Source of the DNA: JBBQIY01 sp964618405
GTDB taxonomy: Bacteria; Verrucomicrobiota; Kiritimatiellia; RFP12; UBA3636
NCBI GenBank assembly: GCA_964618405.1
Contig: CAZUAY010000145.1
Coordinates: 1-9,869 of the forward strand
DNA length: 9,869 nucleotides
Direction: 5' to 3'
Part shown: positions 6,188-9,869 of the stretch, piece after piece
How positions within the stretch are numbered: the stretch's first letter is position 1
Layout of the letters: every line of letters starts with the position of its first letter
Position numbers and translations under genes: made by a program
The notes under the pieces: generated by a model
Databases searched by the model: none
Told to the model about the DNA's origin: nothing
What the model saw: the letters and a program-made list of their open reading frames with translations, nothing else

Positions 6188-7243
6188 ATGTCCGAAGAAA
6201 ACACAACCCCGAATCCGCAGCGCCCCATCGGCATCAAGCCAATCACGATAAAGCCGATGCAAGCACCTGCCAAAGTACCCGAGGATCCAGCCGCCGACAC
6301 GTCGGCAGCAGGCACACCGCCACCCTCGNNNNNNNNNNNNNNNNNNNNNNNNNNNNNNNNNNNNNNNNNNNNNNNNNNNNNNNNNNNNNNNNNNNNNNNN
6401 NNNNNNNNNNNNNNNNNNNNNNNNNNNNGCACACCGCCACCCTCGGCAATCAAGCCGATCACAATCCTTCCTGCTTCCGCACATGGAAAACCGCTGGATA
6501 CGGTGGCCGCAACAACGACAATTCGGCTCAAGCCCGTACTTCAAAACCCCGGTGTAGTCTCTCCGAGTGCTTCCGTGGCACCGCAACCGATCCGCCCACC
6601 CACACTACAGCCGCCTTCCATCAAGCCGTCTCCACATCCGCCGCTTAACTCGGCTTCCAAGTCGAAGACATCACGCATTTCTCTTGATTCTGCTTTTGGT
6701 GACACGACCGCGTCTCCCCTCATCAACATCAGGCCCTCTTCAACGGCACCGATAGGAAAAATCACCTCCAACCTTACGACAGATTCTTTGAATATTGCCA
6801 AGGGACAAACGGCTAAAGTTTCTTTACCTTTGCAAACCTCCGAGAGCGAGGTCACGAGACGGCGCACACTCCGCGTCAAAGCGCCCTCGCAAGTTGCTGC
6901 TGAGAGCCCAGAGGTTGCCGAAAGCCTCACCGAAGCCCCGACCATTCGCAAGAAGAAAGCACTTGTACTCAAGAAGGAGTCAGACAGCTCTGATGCCAGT
7001 GGTGACGCTGAAGCGAGTGGCGACGACGAACAAATCTCAGCCTTTTCGGCGTTCCAGAATCAGCCAGTTGAAAAGACGAGCCCCCTCTTCCCTGTTCTGG
7101 CCGTTGCAGCCATCTTCATGATCGTCGCACTGATCGCCATGTATATGTCTCAGGCGGCTGGACCCGATCGTTCGCTCACAGCCTTTTCGTCGTATCCAGG
7201 CATGGGCGCCCCCAGTTGGCCTGGAAAAATCAATTCGTTTTGA
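6188..7243 (+). CDS. Pro-rich tail-anchored membrane protein, unknown function
   Basis: I do not recognise a named family. The product is 351 codons as given, 34 of them affected by the N run (48-81). It has no N-terminal signal. The first half is Pro/Thr/Ser-rich and disordered-looking, with recurring short motifs: IGIKPITIKP (14-23), AIKPITILP (87-95), TIRLKP (111-116), and later PSIKP and INIRP. Next come ISLDSAFGD, a basic RRRTLRVKAP stretch, KKKALVLKK and an acidic Ser/Asp/Glu segment. A single hydrophobic helix (about 300-321, LFPVLAVAAIFMIVALIAMYM) lies near the C-terminus with about 30 residues after it, so most of the protein is probably cytoplasmic and tail-anchored. Motifs like TIRLKP and ISLDxA seem familiar from Kiritimatiellota proteins of unknown role; this is recollection only. 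The start has GGAG at 6176-6179, nine bases upstream. Confidence 0.75.
   Translation: MSEENTTPNPQRPIGIKPITIKPMQAPAKVPEDPAADTSAAGTPPPSXXXXXXXXXXXXXXXXXXXXXXXXXXXXXXXXXXTPPPSAIKPITILPASAHGKPLDTVAATTTIRLKPVLQNPGVVSPSASVAPQPIRPPTLQPPSIKPSPHPPLNSASKSKTSRISLDSAFGDTTASPLINIRPSSTAPIGKITSNLTTDSLNIAKGQTAKVSLPLQTSESEVTRRRTLRVKAPSQVAAESPEVAESLTEAPTIRKKKALVLKKESDSSDASGDAEASGDDEQISAFSAFQNQPVEKTSPLFPVLAVAAIFMIVALIAMYMSQAAGPDRSLTAFSSYPGMGAPSWPGKINSF
6329..6428. other. Assembly gap (100 N) inside the membrane-protein gene
   Basis: Exactly 100 N, the usual placeholder for a gap of unknown size. The 17 bases before it (6312-6328) and after it (6429-6445) are identical, both GCACACCGCCACCCTCG, and both are in the same reading frame (TPPPS). 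Either the two contigs overlap and nothing is missing, or a repeated segment was not resolved. Dropping the gap and one repeat copy removes 117 bases, which keeps frame. Confidence 0.98.
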
Positions 7244-7249
7244 TTGGGT

Positions 7250-8176
7250 ATGACACAGTCAATTGAAGAAACAAAAGCGGTCATGCTAACGCGTACCTCT
7301 GTGCCCGAGCTTGACGCTATCCTAGGAAAGTCGTTCAAGGTTTTGGATGACGGATTCGTAAGGGTCGTCGACTATATGGGATCCGATGCGTCCATTGTTC
7401 AGGCCGCACGCGTATCCTACGGCGATGGTACGAAAAAGGGGTCGGACGACGAACACCTCATCCGCTACCTCATCCGCCACCGTCACACGACGCCATTCGA
7501 GATGTGCGAAATCAAATTCCACGTTCGAGTTCCGATGGATATCTGGCGGCAGTGGGTTCGGCATCGCACCGCCAGCATCAACGAATACTCCACGCGCTAC
7601 TCCATTGCTGTCGACTCAGCGCGATCAACATCCGAAGGAGAATGGCGTAGCCAATCTTCCACCAATCGCCAAGGAAGCGGCGAGATGTTGGATCTCGAAA
7701 CAGGTCGAGAGCTCACGGCGCAAGAGGCACAACTTCACGAGGAATGTCGCAGAATTTACCTAGAACGGATTGACCGAGGTGTCGCCCGCGAACAGGCGCG
7801 CAAAGACCTGCCACTCGCAACCTACACCGAAGCCTACTGGAAATGCAACCTTCATAACCTGCTCCACTTCCTTGCGCTTCGCATGGAGGCTGCCGCGCAA
7901 AGTGAAATTCGAGACTATGCCACGCTCATGGGCCGCGAAATCGTTGCAAAATGGGTTCCTCATGCCTGGAAAGCTTTCGAAGACTACACCTTAGGATCCT
8001 CCAACCTATCCCGTCATGAAACCGCGATGCTCGGACGTATTGCGCGAGGAGATGTTGGTGCGGCCCGCGACTATGCTCTTGCTCATTCGCTTGTCAAAAA
8101 CGATAAACTCGGACGCGAATTACAAGAATTTAAAGCGAAGCTAGAGAACATGGGCATTCCCACTCCTTGGGCATGA
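7250..8176 (+). CDS. thyX: Flavin-dependent thymidylate synthase
   Basis: ThyX makes dTMP from dUMP using methylenetetrahydrofolate, FAD and NADPH; it is unrelated to ThyA and releases tetrahydrofolate, so dihydrofolate reductase is not needed for this step. The signature RHRxxSxNxxSxRY is complete as RHRTASINEYSTRY at 104-117. Also typical are GFVRVVDYMGSDASIVQAARVS near 31-52, HLIRYLIRHRHTTPFE before the signature, and NLHNLLHFLALRME in the second half. At 308 residues it is longer than the classic form of about 220-250. The additions are a segment after the signature containing TNRQGSGE and a C-terminal tail of about 60 residues. ATG 7250 is preferred to TTG 7244; it begins six bases after the previous stop with no clear ribosome site, suggesting translational coupling. 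The last bases overlap the next gene as ATGA. Confidence 0.96.
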   Translation: MTQSIEETKAVMLTRTSVPELDAILGKSFKVLDDGFVRVVDYMGSDASIVQAARVSYGDGTKKGSDDEHLIRYLIRHRHTTPFEMCEIKFHVRVPMDIWRQWVRHRTASINEYSTRYSIAVDSARSTSEGEWRSQSSTNRQGSGEMLDLETGRELTAQEAQLHEECRRIYLERIDRGVAREQARKDLPLATYTEAYWKCNLHNLLHFLALRMEAAAQSEIRDYATLMGREIVAKWVPHAWKAFEDYTLGSSNLSRHETAMLGRIARGDVGAARDYALAHSLVKNDKLGRELQEFKAKLENMGIPTPWA

Positions 8177-8898
8177 GTAGCTATTTTCAATCAGCCGTGC
8201 TCGTGACCTTTCTGAACGCCACACTACTCTCTGGAACGGGCTGCGCCAAAGAGCAAGGGGCCGATTCCCGCCAAACGCAGAACCTCCCACCACAAGCTCA
8301 GATCGCCGACAACGCTCACGTAGAGAATACGATGAGGGTAAAAAAAATGTTCTCGATTTCCGAAGAAGACTCCAAAACGCTTTTCAAGGAAGCAATGAAA
8401 CACGGACTAACCGCTTCGGATATGCTGGTGATTGCGGACACCGCCTCGCAGAAAGCATTTGTCGTAGCGTCCGATGGAATTCGACACGAATACCTCATAT
8501 CCTCTTCAAAATTCGGGATCGGCAATCAAATCGATTCCTACAAAACACCGCTCGGCTGGCATAAGGTGACCGAACGAATTGGAGGCGATCAACTTCAAGG
8601 ACGCTCCTTTACCTCTCGCCTTCCCGACAAGATCATCCTACCGCAGGATCAATGGCGTAGCGACAACGGCAAGGATTATGTGCTCACACGGATTCTCCGG
8701 CTCACCGGGCTTGAGCCAGGCGTCAACGCCGGTGGCCGCGTCGATAGCCACACTCGCTGCATCTATATCCACGGAACCAATCAAGAGCATCTTCTCGGCA
8801 AACCTGCTTCCCACGGGTGCATCCGACTCTCGAACCGAGACGTGATGGAACTTTTCGACATTTCGGAAGGACGTCAGCTCTACTGCTTGATTCGGTAG
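8173..8898 (+). CDS. L,D-transpeptidase (YkuD domain), exported
   Basis: L,D-transpeptidases use a catalytic cysteine to form 3-3 peptidoglycan cross-links or to attach proteins to the wall, outside the inner membrane. The YkuD catalytic block is complete: IHGT with His200, then SHGCIRLS with His214, Cys216 and Arg218. The stretch LTRILRLTGLEPG before it is typical of the ErfK/YbiS/YafK-like group. The protein is 241 residues. Residues 4-23 are hydrophobic and lead to Cys24 (SGTGC), suggesting a lipoprotein, but the n-region has no basic residue and Gly, not Leu, is at -3, so this is a weak lipobox. ATG 8173 overlaps the thyX stop by four bases, so translation is probably coupled; TTG 8167 is less likely. 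The domain between 25 and 75 is not recognised. Confidence 0.92.
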   Translation: MSSYFQSAVLVTFLNATLLSGTGCAKEQGADSRQTQNLPPQAQIADNAHVENTMRVKKMFSISEEDSKTLFKEAMKHGLTASDMLVIADTASQKAFVVASDGIRHEYLISSSKFGIGNQIDSYKTPLGWHKVTERIGGDQLQGRSFTSRLPDKIILPQDQWRSDNGKDYVLTRILRLTGLEPGVNAGGRVDSHTRCIYIHGTNQEHLLGKPASHGCIRLSNRDVMELFDISEGRQLYCLIR

Positions 8899-8914
8899 AG
8901 AAACGATTTCACCT

Positions 8915-9727
8915 ATGCCCTCCCATCTCGCGCCGCCAGACAAGATCATCTTCACCATGCGCGAAAGCCCACGCGCACGGCGCATGCGAATGGTCGTCCA
9001 CGCATCAGGCCTTGAGGTCGTCGTTCCGCGAGGAACGAGACGCGATCATGCGGAACGGTTTGTAGAGGCGAACCGCGAGTGGGCACTGCGCACTTTACAA
9101 AAAATTTGTGGCAAAGTCCCGACCCTGCCCCAGGACACGTATCTCGATCTTCCACTTTTTTCTCGACTCTTTGATCCACCGCCCCCGCCCAAGATTACGC
9201 AAATCAACCTGCGAAGCCTAGGAAAGCTATACGAAGTCAACTATATCCGCGTCCCCATGCTTAATGGGCTCGCTACAGTCTTGCCGCCCTCCGATTCGAG
9301 ACGACGCCAAATTACGGTTTACTGCGCCAAGCCCGACAATCCTCCGCATCCTGCCGTCGCGCTGGCTCTCAAAGAGTGGCTTCGTGAACTGGCAAAGTCT
9401 GTTTTGCCCGACTACGTCAATGAAATCGCCGACGAAATCGGCATGAAAAGGCCTTCCCAAATCCGCCTTGGATTTCAACGTACGGTCTGGGGTAGCCGTT
9501 CAACCTCAGGGAGAATCTCCCTGAACGCCCCACTTCTCTTCTTCCCCCCTAACCTACTCCGCCACGTGATCATTCACGAACTCTGCCACATTGTCCACAT
9601 GGATCACGGCCCGAGGTTCAAAAGTCTTCTCAAAAAACTCGATCCCAATGCCGAGCGCCTCGCAAAAGCTTTGAACAAAGCCGAAATCTACATCCCAGCT
9701 TGGGTTCACACGAGCGCGATTTCGTAG
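8915..9727 (+). CDS. YgjP-like zinc metallopeptidase (DUF45)
   Basis: This is a 270-residue member of the YgjP/DUF45 family (M48-like zinc peptidases of poorly known role). The zinc-site helix reads HELCHIVHMDHGPRF: His221, Glu222 and His225, with His231 as the probable third ligand, all in the expected pattern. The N-terminal part also fits the family: an Arg-rich SPRARRMRMVV, then GLEVVVPRGTRRDHAERFVEANREW. A proline run (FDPPPPPK) follows before a beta-rich region and LALKEWLRELAKSVLPDYV. The central RLGFQRTVWGSRSTSGRISLN matches the family's conserved RxxxxxWGSCS segment, though Arg replaces the usual Cys. There is no signal peptide or membrane helix, so it is likely cytoplasmic. It begins 16 bases after the transpeptidase and is the last gene of the operon. 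The physiological substrate is unknown. Confidence 0.88.
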   Translation: MPSHLAPPDKIIFTMRESPRARRMRMVVHASGLEVVVPRGTRRDHAERFVEANREWALRTLQKICGKVPTLPQDTYLDLPLFSRLFDPPPPPKITQINLRSLGKLYEVNYIRVPMLNGLATVLPPSDSRRRQITVYCAKPDNPPHPAVALALKEWLRELAKSVLPDYVNEIADEIGMKRPSQIRLGFQRTVWGSRSTSGRISLNAPLLFFPPNLLRHVIIHELCHIVHMDHGPRFKSLLKKLDPNAERLAKALNKAEIYIPAWVHTSAIS

Positions 9728-9756
9728 TCCTTGCTATTCGCGGACAGGAACGTCTC

Positions 9757-9796
9757 GTAATCGGTCAGGCACAGGGGGGTGTGCCTGACCGATTAC
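9757..9796. repeat. Perfect 17-bp inverted repeat with G6 loop
   Basis: GTAATCGGTCAGGCACA (9757-9773) pairs perfectly with TGTGCCTGACCGATTAC (9780-9796) around a loop of six G. It begins 29 bases after the last gene. No T-run follows on either strand, so it is not a standard intrinsic terminator. It could still end or protect the operon mRNA, or be part of the adjoining repeat element, which it touches within four bases. Confidence 0.85.
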
Positions 9797-9799
9797 AGT

Positions 9800-9827
9800 C
9801 GCTAGTCGCTAGTGGCTAGTCGCTAGT
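9800..9827 (-). repeat. Heptamer tandem array, right (4 units)
   Basis: On the + strand the units are CGCTAGT, CGCTAGT, GGCTAGT, CGCTAGT. On the minus strand, the orientation of the adjoining core repeat, they read ACTAGCG, ACTAGCC, ACTAGCG, ACTAGCG. As in the left array there are four units and only the second varies. Confidence 0.85.
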
Positions 9828-9834
9828 ACTGTCC

Positions 9835-9867
9835 CGGACGACTCCGGCCTCGCCGAGGCCAGCCACA
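9835..9867 (-). repeat. Dispersed palindromic repeat, right copy
   Basis: This is the inverted copy of bases 1-33 with 31 of 33 identities. The hairpin is GGCCTC (9846-9851), loop GCC, GAGGCC (9855-9860). Two further bases follow it before the sequence ends. As on the left, the heptamer array is on the gene-facing side. Confidence 0.8.
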
Positions 9868-9869
9868 GG

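Noticed and set aside
5569..6531. Long minus-strand open frame of 320 codons
   Set aside because: It lies wholly opposite frr and the membrane-protein gene and is kept open partly by the N run. The + strand proteins have clear family or compositional support.
7244..7249. TTG start for thyX (likewise TTG 8167 for the transpeptidase and TTG 5584 for frr)
   Set aside because: An ATG lies two codons downstream in each case and fits the ribosome site or stop-codon overlap better.
9757..9796. Rho-independent terminator
   Set aside because: The stem is strong but no T-run follows on either strand, so I list it only as an inverted repeat.
1..9869. Composite transposon bounded by inverted repeats
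   Set aside because: The enclosed genes are core housekeeping genes, there is no transposase or integrase, and the end repeats carry internal hairpins and heptamers typical of dispersed intergenic repeats.

Overview
The window is 9,869 bases of bacterial DNA at roughly 54-57% GC by eye. It carries eight protein genes, all on the + strand and tightly packed. It also holds one decayed gene remnant and repeat elements at both extreme ends. I read it as one complete short scaffold from an uncultured bacterium: a 100-base run of N sits inside it, and both ends stop within the same dispersed repeat, which is where assemblies usually break. The organism is probably from the Planctomycetes-Verrucomicrobia-Chlamydiae (PVC) group, perhaps Kiritimatiellota. 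The grounds are a two-domain acetylxylan-esterase-like hydrolase of the kind common there, ThyX for thymidylate, a Pro/Lys-rich membrane protein with IKP-type motifs beside frr, and heptamer repeat arrays between genes. This assignment is an inference with modest confidence.

Layout. Bases 1-88 are a repeat element: two hairpins and a 7-base tandem array. RecD2 helicase follows (about 146-2446), then a 158-base spacer and a 674-residue double alpha/beta-hydrolase (2605-4629). Bases 4626-4768 hold what looks like the broken signal-peptide start of a lost secreted protein. From 4814 to 9727 six genes run with spacings of 59, 40, 6, -4 and 16 bases, so they are probably one operon: pyrH (UMP kinase), frr (ribosome recycling factor), a Pro-rich tail-anchored membrane protein of unknown function that contains the assembly gap, thyX (flavin-dependent thymidylate synthase), an L,D-transpeptidase, and a YgjP-like zinc metallopeptidase. 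Bases 9757-9867 hold a perfect 17-bp hairpin, a second heptamer array and an inverted copy of the left-end repeat.

Function. The core operon joins pyrimidine nucleotide supply (PyrH makes UDP, ThyX makes dTMP) with translation recycling (Frr) and envelope work (L,D-transpeptidase and the membrane protein). RecD2 is a DNA-repair helicase, and the esterase is probably accessory carbohydrate metabolism. I found no phage, CRISPR, toxin-antitoxin or defence system. The unusual material is the repeat architecture, the unknown membrane protein with its repeat-flanked gap, the second hydrolase domain lacking its serine, and the pseudogene scar.
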